NCBI GenBank assembly: GCA_023251435.1
Contig: JAHEYU010000012.1
Coordinates: forward strand, 38,615-102,614
Length of the DNA: 64,000 nucleotides
Direction: 5' to 3'
From: Bacteroidota bacterium
GTDB taxonomy: Bacteria > Bacteroidota > Bacteroidia > Bacteroidales > Prolixibacteraceae
The translations under genes and the position numbers were made by a program. The notes under the pieces are model-generated. The model saw only the letters and a program-made list of their open reading frames with translations. It had not been told where the DNA came from and made no database searches. Shown one piece after another: positions 8,140 through 16,049 of the stretch. Positions within the stretch are counted from its first letter, which is position 1; each line of letters begins with the position of its first letter.

Positions 8140-9537
8140 TTAAACAGGCAAATGAATACTGAAAACGGTACCAACACCTTCTGTTGTCTCAACCTTTAGT
8201 TCGCCATTATGACCAATTGTTATGATATCATAACTCATTGATAATCCTAATCCTGTTCCTTCGCCAGTTGGTTTTGTTGTGAAAAATGGCTGAAAGATTT
8301 TACCCAATAAACTTTGAGGAATTCCGTTTCCATTGTCACTCACTTTTATTTCAACTTTATTGCCTGTTTTTTTTGTGCTTACAGCCACAACAGGTTCAAA
8401 GCCTTCAATGTTCAATTTTTTCTTATCATTTACTGCATAAAATGCGTTGGTCAGTAAATTCAGGATAACCCTGCCAAGATCCTGTGGCACAACACTTAAT
8501 TTGCCGATATTTTCGTCAAAATCTGTTTTAAGTGTGACATTAAACGATTTGTCTTTTGCACGCAACCCATGATAGGAGAGGCGCAGATATTCATCTGCAA
8601 GCGCGTTGATGTCGGTTGGTTCTTTAACACCTGAACTGCTACGGCTGTGTTGCAACATTCCCTTAACTATCGAATCGGCTCGTTTACCATGATGGTTGAT
8701 TTTATCAAGGTTTTGCTTTACATCGTCAGCAATTTCAGTTGCCAGTTGCATGTTGCCGGCAGCCATTTCATCTTTCATTTCATCAATCAGTTCATTGCTC
8801 ACCTCGGCGAAATTATTGACGAAGTTTAGCGGGTTCTGTATTTCATGCGCAATTCCGGCGGTGAGTTCCCCTAGTGAAGCCATTTTTTCGGATTGGATGA
8901 GTTGGGCTTGGGCCGCTTTAAGCTCAGATAAGGTGGTCTCCAGCGCATTCTTTTGCTCCGTAACCTGGTTGAAGGCTTTGACGCGCAAATTCTCAAACAC
9001 AATGGAAATGAAGAATATAATCAACACCAGACCTGTTTGGCACGAAAGAGTAAAATAGTCTTCTTTTGATTCATAGTATGCTTTGGGGAATTGTAAGCCG
9101 AGGTAATCCATAAGTCCAAAACTTAGTACGATTAGAACAGCTACAATTGCCCAGAAATAGCCGCTTTTCTTTCCTGCAATAAGTAATAATACAATAGGTG
9201 TTGAAGCCAGCCAAGGCAAAACCGGCGATTCGAACCCTCCTGAAAAATAGATGCTTCCATAAATACTTATAATGCCGATTAAACCAAAAATATTGGCAAC
9301 TTTAAAGACATTGAGCCCTTGCTTCAGCAGAAATAAAAGAATCAAATAGCCAATCCAGCTTCCCAGCATGATGGAAAGGCCGGTAAAATAACCAGCCACC
9401 CAACTGGCTGCAACGTAAAACAGCGCAAATACCATGGTAACAACTATGGCATAGGCCACCAAACGCACTCGTCGTTGATATTCGGCACTTTTATCGTTTT
9501 GTGCAGGGACAAAAAAATCTACAATTATTTTGAACAT
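8140..9537 (-). CDS. Membrane sensor histidine kinase
   Basis: The 465-residue protein has about six hydrophobic segments in residues 28-182, a coiled coil (185-218), a HisKA domain with the phosphoacceptor H231 (GIAHEIQNP) and an HATPase domain with the N, G1 (DNGNGIP), F and G2 (GTGLGLS) boxes. The membrane part has no large extracytoplasmic loop, so the signal may be sensed within or near the membrane. The kinase half is very close, at the DNA level too, to that of the larger kinase at 12,028-14,211, but lacks the GC-rich inserts found there. It is followed 11 nt later by the receiver gene, its probable partner. Confidence 0.92.
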   Translation of the reverse strand: MFKIIVDFFVPAQNDKSAEYQRRVRLVAYAIVVTMVFALFYVAASWVAGYFTGLSIMLGSWIGYLILLFLLKQGLNVFKVANIFGLIGIISIYGSIYFSGGFESPVLPWLASTPIVLLLIAGKKSGYFWAIVAVLIVLSFGLMDYLGLQFPKAYYESKEDYFTLSCQTGLVLIIFFISIVFENLRVKAFNQVTEQKNALETTLSELKAAQAQLIQSEKMASLGELTAGIAHEIQNPLNFVNNFAEVSNELIDEMKDEMAAGNMQLATEIADDVKQNLDKINHHGKRADSIVKGMLQHSRSSSGVKEPTDINALADEYLRLSYHGLRAKDKSFNVTLKTDFDENIGKLSVVPQDLGRVILNLLTNAFYAVNDKKKLNIEGFEPVVAVSTKKTGNKVEIKVSDNGNGIPQSLLGKIFQPFFTTKPTGEGTGLGLSMSYDIITIGHNGELKVETTEGVGTVFSIHLPV

Positions 9538-9561
9538 AGCAAGTGGTTTGATTTGTTGACA

Positions 9562-10281
9562 CTATTCAATTAATCTAAAAGCAATAAAGTACGAAGCCCA
9601 GATCCAAAGACCCTGAATTATGCCGAGCGGTAACTGTATTGCCAACTTCTTTTGATGGATGTGACTGAAAAACAGCGGCATAAAACTGCATATCATGCCT
9701 TCTGCAAGGATGATATACCAGGGCGTATTAAAAATCATTTTGCAATTCACATAATACCACCAGCCTGCATCTTTAGCCCAATGCTCAAACAAGGGAATTA
9801 CTGCAAAACCAATAAGGGTGGTGGCGATTATACTTACCCACATTTTTTCCTCCCGGCTGATTAACCATCCTAAATATCCGATCTGAATAAGTAATACAGC
9901 CCAGGCAAAAGGCATATACAGAGGTGAGCAGGCAATCATTGGTTCATTAGAAACGTAGATGAGTGTACCGGTTTTTTGTATCAGCCAGCAATCGGCTAAC
10001 AACTCGGTTGTACCTGCAGCAATTCCAAAAACCAGCAGCTTTTTTAAAAATAAATCATTCTGCGTAAAGGCAAATCCTGCAAGTAAACCAAACATACCTA
10101 TGGCAAGGGCAAAACCTGAAATCCAACCTAGCCTGAAAACTGCACTCAGGGAAGCTATAACTACCGTTAACACTAAAGTAAATACTACGAATCTTACTTC
10201 TTTGATTTTTAGCTTTTGAAGCAATCGTTTTAGTAGCATAAAATGAATATTAAATGAATTTTGAAATAAATGCTTCAGCAA
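9562..10281 (-). CDS. Polytopic membrane protein of unknown function
   Basis: I do not recognise this 239-residue protein with confidence. About seven hydrophobic segments are visible from residue 30 to the end, with polar loops rich in Trp and Tyr (for example AKDAGWWYYVN and SPLYMPFAWAVL). There is no signal peptide or soluble domain. The start is uncertain: MLLKRLLQ at 10,239 would remove 14 residues and looks as likely. It lies between an FAD oxidoreductase gene (23 nt upstream) and a histidine kinase gene (24 nt downstream) in the same direction. Resemblance in layout to small integral proteins of carotenoid or lipid metabolism is suggestive only. Confidence 0.6.
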   Translation of the reverse strand: MLKHLFQNSFNIHFMLLKRLLQKLKIKEVRFVVFTLVLTVVIASLSAVFRLGWISGFALAIGMFGLLAGFAFTQNDLFLKKLLVFGIAAGTTELLADCWLIQKTGTLIYVSNEPMIACSPLYMPFAWAVLLIQIGYLGWLISREEKMWVSIIATTLIGFAVIPLFEHWAKDAGWWYYVNCKMIFNTPWYIILAEGMICSFMPLFFSHIHQKKLAIQLPLGIIQGLWIWASYFIAFRLIE

Positions 10282-10304
10282 TACCTACTCAAAATACCTC
10301 ACGG

Positions 10305-12014
10305 TTATTTCCCGAATATTTTTCTGAAGAAGCCCAATATCAATTCTATTAGTTTAAGCCAAAAGGGAATATGAAACTGATAAGGCAGTCCCTGATTATA
10401 TCTTTTCTGATCCCTGTTACGAAGAGCCTTTAATAGATTAGGCTCATGAAGGTTCCATAATTCACAAGGCGAAGCATTTACTCCTGAAGAGTCTATGATT
10501 CCATTTACGGCTCTTCGTGCGGCTTCATTGGCGCCTTCCATAGTTGCCAGGTCAGTATAAGTCCTTACATAATCCGAGGCCAAAAACAAATTAGGAATGG
10601 CTGTGTAAGCTTCAGGTCTTAAATCCCATGAATTAACGGTATTTACCAGCAAGGGTTCTTCATTTTCCTCTCTGTCAAGAGTGCCGGGTATTAGCTTAAT
10701 GTCGCCATCAATGTGCCACAAGTCAGGCGTTTTCTCCTGTACCACTTTCTCTCCATCAGTATTTAAACTACCGGATATTTGTTTCCAGATTTCATCCTTG
10801 ATCTGTTCATGCGAGCAGTCTCTGGCAGGCAATCCGTTATGGCCGGGAGTATCCCAATCTGAAATATCAACAGATAAAATGCTTTTAACCGTTCCATCGC
10901 CAAGCGACGAAATATCAAAACCTTTCCAGAATTGTAGTTGTGATATGGAAGTCAACGCCCATTTTGAATCGGAATAAATACAATGTCCGTCAACAATATT
11001 TGCGCTTTCTGTTAAATAGAATTGTGCCCCGTTCATCCAGGCTACGCTCGGCGATAATTTAACGATACCTTCAAGGGTGCTGTCGGCTGCCAGCAATTCA
11101 TCCGACATAAGTTTGGCCGCTCTTTCTACGGGTGTAGCAAGCAAATAATAATCTCCCTGAATAAGCTGTTCATTGCCAGTGGCCCTATCTTTCACCTTTG
11201 CACCTGAAATCTTTCCTTTCTCTATTTCCAGTTTGGTAACTTCCTGGTTATGGAAATATTTTACTCCTTTATCATTCAGATAATTCAGCCAGGGATAAAG
11301 CCATACCTCGTTGGTTGGGCCATTCAAAACCCGGTCGGTATTAATCTTTGGATTGGCCATGTTGAAAATTAACTGAAGAAAAATATCGCCTCCGGTTTTA
11401 GTACTCGCTTTTTTTGCGTTGGCTGCTACCAGTGTTCTGGTTAAACCTTGTACAAACAGGGCGCGGTAATTATCAGAAAACCGGTCTGCTTCAGTATAAT
11501 CCCACCAGCTAATCCGTTCATAATCATTCGCCCTTCGGTCGTAACAGGAGGTCATTAATTGCCAGACTTTTTTAGCAAAGAAAGATTTTTCTTCCTGCGT
11601 TAAACCCGTGTCCGAATGCATGGCATGAAGAACGGTTTCAAGATCATTGAATGATTTGGGGAAACTGACAATGGAAACGATCGATTTTTTTCCTTCCCTG
11701 GCCATCCTCATCCTTTCTGTAGGAACCAAATTGTCATATACAGTAGAGTTGTCACCATTCGCGTTTTTTACCGGTATGCGCTTCATGGTATCAATAACAT
11801 GTTTGTAGAATCCGGGGAAAAAACGGAACCCGTGTTCTCCGGGAAGTGGCTTCTTGTTTTCCAGATTAGAAAACGATACATCAACACTTCTGGCTTTTCC
11901 TCCGGGATATTTTTTGTGACGTTCGTAAACTTCAACTTCAAATCCCCTTTCAATTAGTTCGTGAGCAGCGCTCATTCCGGCTACTCCACCCCCAAGAATA
12001 ATAACTTTTGCCAT
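10305..12014 (-). CDS. FAD-dependent amine-oxidase/phytoene-desaturase-like oxidoreductase
   Basis: The 569-residue protein begins with a dinucleotide-binding fold, GGGVAGMSAAHELIERG at residues 8-24 followed by an acidic VYERHKKYPGGKA segment, which is the FAD-binding signature of the amine oxidase, carotenoid desaturase and squalene dehydroxylase families. A conserved EHGFRFFPGFYKHV stretch near residue 60 and a C-terminal LASDYVRTYTDLATMEGANEA stretch that closes the FAD site are typical of a desaturase-like subfamily. There is no signal peptide; a hydrophobic C-terminal helix (about 545-565) may tether it to the membrane. The substrate is unknown. Its position inside a kinase operon, next to a membrane protein, is unusual for a biosynthetic enzyme and may point to a redox-related role. 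Confidence 0.8.
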   Translation of the reverse strand: MAKVIILGGGVAGMSAAHELIERGFEVEVYERHKKYPGGKARSVDVSFSNLENKKPLPGEHGFRFFPGFYKHVIDTMKRIPVKNANGDNSTVYDNLVPTERMRMAREGKKSIVSIVSFPKSFNDLETVLHAMHSDTGLTQEEKSFFAKKVWQLMTSCYDRRANDYERISWWDYTEADRFSDNYRALFVQGLTRTLVAANAKKASTKTGGDIFLQLIFNMANPKINTDRVLNGPTNEVWLYPWLNYLNDKGVKYFHNQEVTKLEIEKGKISGAKVKDRATGNEQLIQGDYYLLATPVERAAKLMSDELLAADSTLEGIVKLSPSVAWMNGAQFYLTESANIVDGHCIYSDSKWALTSISQLQFWKGFDISSLGDGTVKSILSVDISDWDTPGHNGLPARDCSHEQIKDEIWKQISGSLNTDGEKVVQEKTPDLWHIDGDIKLIPGTLDREENEEPLLVNTVNSWDLRPEAYTAIPNLFLASDYVRTYTDLATMEGANEAARRAVNGIIDSSGVNASPCELWNLHEPNLLKALRNRDQKRYNQGLPYQFHIPFWLKLIELILGFFRKIFGK

Positions 12015-12027
12015 AGTATAATGTATT

Positions 12028-14211
12028 TTAAGTTTGTATTGGTATTTGAATAATAAACTCAGCTCCTTCCCCTTCCTTGGTTTTTACCTTTAACTCGCCT
12101 CCATGTGCTTTCACTATATCGTAACTCAACGACAATCCCAAGCCTGTTCCCTGCCCGGTTGGTTTGGTGGTGAAAAAGGGTTGGAAGATTTTATCGACGA
12201 TGTGGGTGGGGATGCCGGGGCCGTTATCGGAAACAGAAATTAAGACCCCCTTGCCCCCCGAAGGGGGGACCCATGAAGCGGTTTTAACAGTGACAGTCGG
12301 TTTATAATCAGTTCCCCGTTTTTCAATCCCCACTCCTGGGGGGGCTGTTACTGCATGAAACGCATTGGTTATCAGATTCAGAATTACACGTCCAATATCT
12401 TGTGGAACAACACTTATTTTACCGATATTTTCGTCAAATTCTGTTTTAAGTGTGGCATTAAACGATTTATCTTTTGCACGCAAACCGTGATAAGCCAGCC
12501 GCAGATATTCATCAGCCAATGCATTGATATCAGTAGGTTCTTTTTGTCCTGAACTGGCTTGGGAATGTTGCAACATTCCTTTTACAATTGCATCGGCGCG
12601 TTTCCCGTGGTGGTTTATTCTTTCGAGGTTTTGTTTTACGTCGTCAGCAATTTCAGTTGCCAGTTGCCAGTTGCCGGCAGCAATTTCATCCTTCATTTCA
12701 TCGAGCAACTCGGTGCTGACTTCCGAAAAATTATTGACGAAGTTTAATGGGTTCTGTATCTCATGAGCAATTCCGGCAGTTAGTTCTCCAAGCGATGCCA
12801 TTTTTTCGGATTGGATGAGTTGCGATTGAGTTGCTTTCAGTTCGGTTAAAGTAGCTTCAATACTTTCCTTTGCTTTTTCCAGTTTATAGAAATCTTCATA
12901 CCGGGCATAGGCAATCGAGAATGCTTCAGCTAAAGCTTTTACCAATTCAATTTTCTCATCCGAAAGTGGTGAAACATTGCCGACATAAAGCATTCCCTGA
13001 ACGAACGGAACAAAATGAAGATCGAGTGATTCAGGTGGTAGTTCAGATCCCTGGTAAGTTATTCTATCCTGAATCTGTCCCAATTCGAGCATAGATTGTG
13101 TCCAGTTAATAAACTGATCACGATTCCAGTGTTCCCTGTAAACAATACCCTTTTCCCAGTGATGAACTATAATTTTGGTCAGCGATGTAGATTCGATTGG
13201 CAAACTTAATGCGCCCAGCGGTTTTACATCCGGAGTAGTTAAGTAAACATGCACATTCGATTTTTCTTCTTCAACAATGAATACGCCACAACGAATAAAC
13301 GGTACATCCAGCGAATTCAGTTCGTGCCAGATAACAGGTGTAATACGTTGAAGATCGTCAGCTGTGCGCATGGAGGCAATCTGCCCCCGAACCCGGTCGA
13401 GCGACGATGCTTTTCTCGCTTCTTTTGCCTGTGCTTCGGCCTGTTTTAAATCAACATATCTTCTGTATGTCTGCGAAAAAACATTGGCAAACTTTTTAAA
13501 TATCGTGCTGTTTTCAGAAGAAAATGGTTCAAAAGTAAATACAAATAAACCACCTTCCCTGAACATAAATGAAGTGCAATAATGATCGGGCAAACTGCCC
13601 ATTGTGTTTGAAATAGGATAGTTTAAAGAAGTTGCCAGCGATCGGTAATAAAGATCCTTGTCATTGCCTTGCAGCTTAAAGCTAAAAAAATCCTTTTCCT
13701 GTAACCATGCTTCAAATGAACCTTTTAGCAATGGATGAATATTGACATCAACCTCACCCACAATCTGCATAACCTGCCCCTTTCCGGCACCGGAGGCTGT
13801 CCATAGTTCAATTTTCTCCTCTTCCTTTTTCCCAATAATAATACCACAACGAATGGTTTTTATTCCCAGGTTCTCCAATTCGGCAAATAAAACAGCTGTT
13901 GCATTTCCAACATCGCTGCTGTTATACATCATCATGGTGCTTGAACGAACCCGCTCAAGCGACGCTTCTATTTCTAAATCGCGGTTCTGTGCTTCCACCG
14001 CTTTTCGTTTGCGTTCCAGCTCTTCAATGGTTTCTTCGAGCAAAATTGCTGTAGTGCGTTTTACCTTTTCAGTACGGTCGAGTTTGAATGTTGTTATGGT
14101 CAGTTCTTTATCAACATCCATTACTACTTTGCTAAGTGAAGCTTTTTCTTCTACTGATAACGAGTCGTTTTGCTGGAGAAATTGAGTTATTTTCCGGAGG
14201 TTCTGGTTCAT
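12028..14211 (-). CDS. Soluble multi-sensor histidine kinase
   Basis: The 727-residue protein has no membrane segment. It has a coiled coil (about 35-90), two GAF-like sensor repeats that each follow a SLxRVRS/G motif (about 84-255 and 270-440), a second coiled coil (442-468), HisKA with H483 (GIAHEIQNP) and an HATPase domain. This double-sensor layout is common in large Bacteroidetes kinases. Within the HATPase, residues 622-634 and 646-655 are proline/glycine-rich inserts encoded by GC-rich palindromes that the sister kinase at 8,140-9,537 lacks. The nucleotide-binding boxes (DNGPGIP, GTGLGLS) remain intact. It starts 1 nt after the FIST gene, so the FIST protein is its likely sensory partner. 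Confidence 0.9.
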   Translation of the reverse strand: MNQNLRKITQFLQQNDSLSVEEKASLSKVVMDVDKELTITTFKLDRTEKVKRTTAILLEETIEELERKRKAVEAQNRDLEIEASLERVRSSTMMMYNSSDVGNATAVLFAELENLGIKTIRCGIIIGKKEEEKIELWTASGAGKGQVMQIVGEVDVNIHPLLKGSFEAWLQEKDFFSFKLQGNDKDLYYRSLATSLNYPISNTMGSLPDHYCTSFMFREGGLFVFTFEPFSSENSTIFKKFANVFSQTYRRYVDLKQAEAQAKEARKASSLDRVRGQIASMRTADDLQRITPVIWHELNSLDVPFIRCGVFIVEEEKSNVHVYLTTPDVKPLGALSLPIESTSLTKIIVHHWEKGIVYREHWNRDQFINWTQSMLELGQIQDRITYQGSELPPESLDLHFVPFVQGMLYVGNVSPLSDEKIELVKALAEAFSIAYARYEDFYKLEKAKESIEATLTELKATQSQLIQSEKMASLGELTAGIAHEIQNPLNFVNNFSEVSTELLDEMKDEIAAGNWQLATEIADDVKQNLERINHHGKRADAIVKGMLQHSQASSGQKEPTDINALADEYLRLAYHGLRAKDKSFNATLKTEFDENIGKISVVPQDIGRVILNLITNAFHAVTAPPGVGIEKRGTDYKPTVTVKTASWVPPSGGKGVLISVSDNGPGIPTHIVDKIFQPFFTTKPTGQGTGLGLSLSYDIVKAHGGELKVKTKEGEGAEFIIQIPIQT
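12244..12345. repeat. GC-rich palindromes inside a kinase coding sequence
   Basis: Two palindromic blocks lie in frame within the kinase gene. The first has CCCCCC (12,254-12,259), a GAA loop and GGGGGG (12,263-12,268), preceded by another C-run. The second has CCCC (12,328-12,331) and a run of seven G (12,338-12,344). They are far richer in GC than the surrounding gene and are missing from the related kinase gene. They encode the Pro/Gly-rich loops described for that protein. Confidence 0.75.
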
Positions 14212-14212
14212 T

Positions 14213-15367
14213 TTATATTTCTTTTAAAGCCACCCAGCAACAAGTGTTGTTGTGAAATTCGTTGTTTCCGTTCCTGGTCCTGCCATATTCGCCATAAGTA
14301 AAAAAACCTGCCATTGGCACATTGAAAGCTTTTCGTACTCCCTCAACTTCGTCGCCAGCCAATGGCCCGAACTGCGTGAGTCTCCCAATACAGGAAAATA
14401 TAAGCAACGCATCTGCTTCGGGCATTTCGTCGTGTTGAATTTTTTCGGCATTGAATTTAACTTCTTCGATAACCTCAAAATCGGGAGGAAGAGTAAAGCG
14501 AACCTTGTCTCCCTCGTGAATGCTGCCAAGAACCGAGACTGATTTATCTTTCCAGTTGAACATACCTACTCCCCGAATAATGGCTTCACCTTTGTCGCGC
14601 GACACACTAAATGCAATACCCATGCCCGAGGGATTGAAAGTTTCTGCTTCTTCAGGCGATAAATTCAAACCCAGGTATTTCAACACCATTTCTGCAGCAG
14701 GCTTGTTATCAATCTCGTAAACCCAGTTGCCAATGGCTTTTGTAATAATCTTTTCTGTCCCTACAGGTTTTTGTCCGGATGCAGCTTCACCGGTTGCAAT
14801 TATTTTATCTCCATCAAATACAAGCATAATGATGCCTCTTTTTGTAAGCAGGTGATTGGTGAAAACCACTGATTCATCAAAAATGAAATCATCACCGGCA
14901 CGACCTCCCCAAACGGTCGTACCTTTTCCGGCAACCGATTCAATTGTTCTGATAAGCTGATCTCCCAACAAAGACTCCAATTCTCCGCGGGCGTAAAAAC
15001 TGGTAGAAAGAATAATAGTCGGATTTTTAAATCTCCCTTTTGCTTTCTCCGCCATTTCTTTGGCCACCGCTTCAGGTTCTTTATCGCGGTAATCGTACAG
15101 AATTATTTCGAAGTTCGCCGGATTTATATCCATCAACAAAACAGCGATACCCCCGTTTGTGATATCCCCGTCAATAAATTCACCCGAACTGGTTGCACCA
15201 AAAATCTGGATGTTCTTCTGGTCGAGGAGATTACTCACTGCATCAATGTCTTGCTTGATGGAGATAAATACAACGGCGAGGCTTGGCTTGTAACCATCAG
15301 CTATGCTTTGCTCAAGAGCGGTTTTAATCTCTTCTGTTGAATTTCCTTTTATTGATTTTGCTTTCAT
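14213..15367 (-). CDS. FIST N/C domain sensory protein
   Basis: The 384-residue protein consists of a FIST N domain (about 20-200, with FGATSSGEFIDGDITNGGIAVLL and TTVWGGRAGDDF) and a FIST C domain (about 215-370, with PSGMGIAFSV and FSCIGRLTQFGPLAGDEVEGV, GFFTYGEYGR, HNNTCCWVAL). FIST domains are predicted ligand-binding sensors linked to signal transduction proteins; the ligand is not known. It has no signal peptide and is cytoplasmic. It begins the packed operon and is followed 1 nt later by a soluble histidine kinase. The C-terminal HNNTCC motif is typical for the family. Confidence 0.9.
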   Translation of the reverse strand: MKAKSIKGNSTEEIKTALEQSIADGYKPSLAVVFISIKQDIDAVSNLLDQKNIQIFGATSSGEFIDGDITNGGIAVLLMDINPANFEIILYDYRDKEPEAVAKEMAEKAKGRFKNPTIILSTSFYARGELESLLGDQLIRTIESVAGKGTTVWGGRAGDDFIFDESVVFTNHLLTKRGIIMLVFDGDKIIATGEAASGQKPVGTEKIITKAIGNWVYEIDNKPAAEMVLKYLGLNLSPEEAETFNPSGMGIAFSVSRDKGEAIIRGVGMFNWKDKSVSVLGSIHEGDKVRFTLPPDFEVIEEVKFNAEKIQHDEMPEADALLIFSCIGRLTQFGPLAGDEVEGVRKAFNVPMAGFFTYGEYGRTRNGNNEFHNNTCCWVALKEI

Positions 15368-15588
15368 AGTAAGTCGAAGTTGGAGGTATGATGAGTTTTT
15401 GTAATAAGTTCTATTTTTTCATGAAGCAGTGGAACCGATTTACGATCATGCCTTATGCACTGTTCAGTAAAATACGTTAAATTACCATTTGGGGTTTGTG
15501 CCAGCGAGAAGATGGAAGATGTAAAGTATGAAAACACAATAAATGCTGCATAAATATGCAGCGAGATTTGCCTGACGATAATATGCAT
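15364..15588 (-). CDS. Possible small hydrophobic leader protein
   Basis: A 74-codon frame ends with TGA overlapping the ATG of the FIST gene (ATGA), an arrangement that suggests coupled translation. The N-terminal 30 residues are hydrophobic and could be a signal or anchor segment; the remainder is polar. I recognise no family, and no ribosome-binding site stands out. It could be a genuine small membrane gene, a leader peptide or chance. Confidence 0.3.
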   Translation of the reverse strand: MHIIVRQISLHIYAAFIVFSYFTSSIFSLAQTPNGNLTYFTEQCIRHDRKSVPLLHEKIELITKTHHTSNFDLL

Positions 15589-15857
15589 TTTTATATGTAG
15601 ATTTATTGAAAAATCAATAAAATCGTAGCCTCTCCCTTTCCTAAATCAATTCCTTGTTGTGGCCGAAAAATATACATCTGTTTTAAAATGATTTCAAACA
15701 AAATGACAATCAATCAATAAAAGATGTTTAAGTCTTAATTTACTGCAACATTGTTTTTTGATTTTTGTTCATGATTATTTATTTCAGGATGTTACATTGG
15801 AAAGTAATTGTGAGCTAAATAGATGTGAGCTAAAAATTGGAAAATAAATTGTTGATT
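15589..15857. other. AT-rich intergenic region without visible gene
   Basis: This AT-rich stretch separates the FIST operon from the tRNA-Thr terminator and must contain the operon promoter. I found no clean TAnnTTTG box with a matching -33 element, and no open frame or structured RNA that I can support. Confidence 0.5.
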
Positions 15858-15901
15858 AAAAAACAAACCCTCTGAAAACGAATGTTCCAGAGGGTTTGTT
15901 T
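15858..15901 (-). terminator. Rho-independent terminator downstream of tRNA-Thr
   Basis: A 14-bp perfect stem pairs 15,861-15,874 with 15,888-15,901 (core ACCCTCTG/CAGAGGGT) around a 13-nt loop. On the minus strand the stem runs into a T-tract (15,863-15,858), so it terminates the tRNA transcript. A shorter T-run follows on the plus side as well, so it may act in both directions. Confidence 0.85.
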
Positions 15902-15907
15902 TTACGG

Positions 15908-15980
15908 AGCCTCTCATGGGACTCGAACCCACGACCTGCTCATTACGAATGAGCTGCTCTACCAACTGAGCTAAAGAGGC
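15908..15980 (-). tRNA. tRNA-Thr (anticodon CGT)
   Basis: The minus strand folds as a 73-nt cloverleaf: acceptor GCCTCTT/GAGAGGC with one G-T pair, D-arm around AGCTCAGTTGGTAGAGC, anticodon stem GCTCA/TGAGC with loop TTCGTAA, hence anticodon CGT reading ACG, and T-arm with GGTTCGAGTCC. The discriminator base is T, followed by CC and then G, so the full CCA end is not encoded. A terminator follows directly. Confidence 0.95.
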
Positions 15981-16002
15981 AAAATGCGGACTTAAAGGTA
16001 AA

Positions 16003-16037
16003 AAGAAAAACCATCCCCGGAGGAATGGTTTTCTTTA
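16003..16037 (-). terminator. Terminator of the alpha-oxoamine synthase gene
   Basis: About 12 bp of imperfect stem (AAAACCATTCC against GGGGATGGTTTT on the minus strand) with a short loop is followed on the minus strand by TCTTTTT. It lies 13 nt after the stop of the gene at 16,050-17,297. Confidence 0.75.
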
Positions 16038-16049
16038 TTGTGAGTTTTA

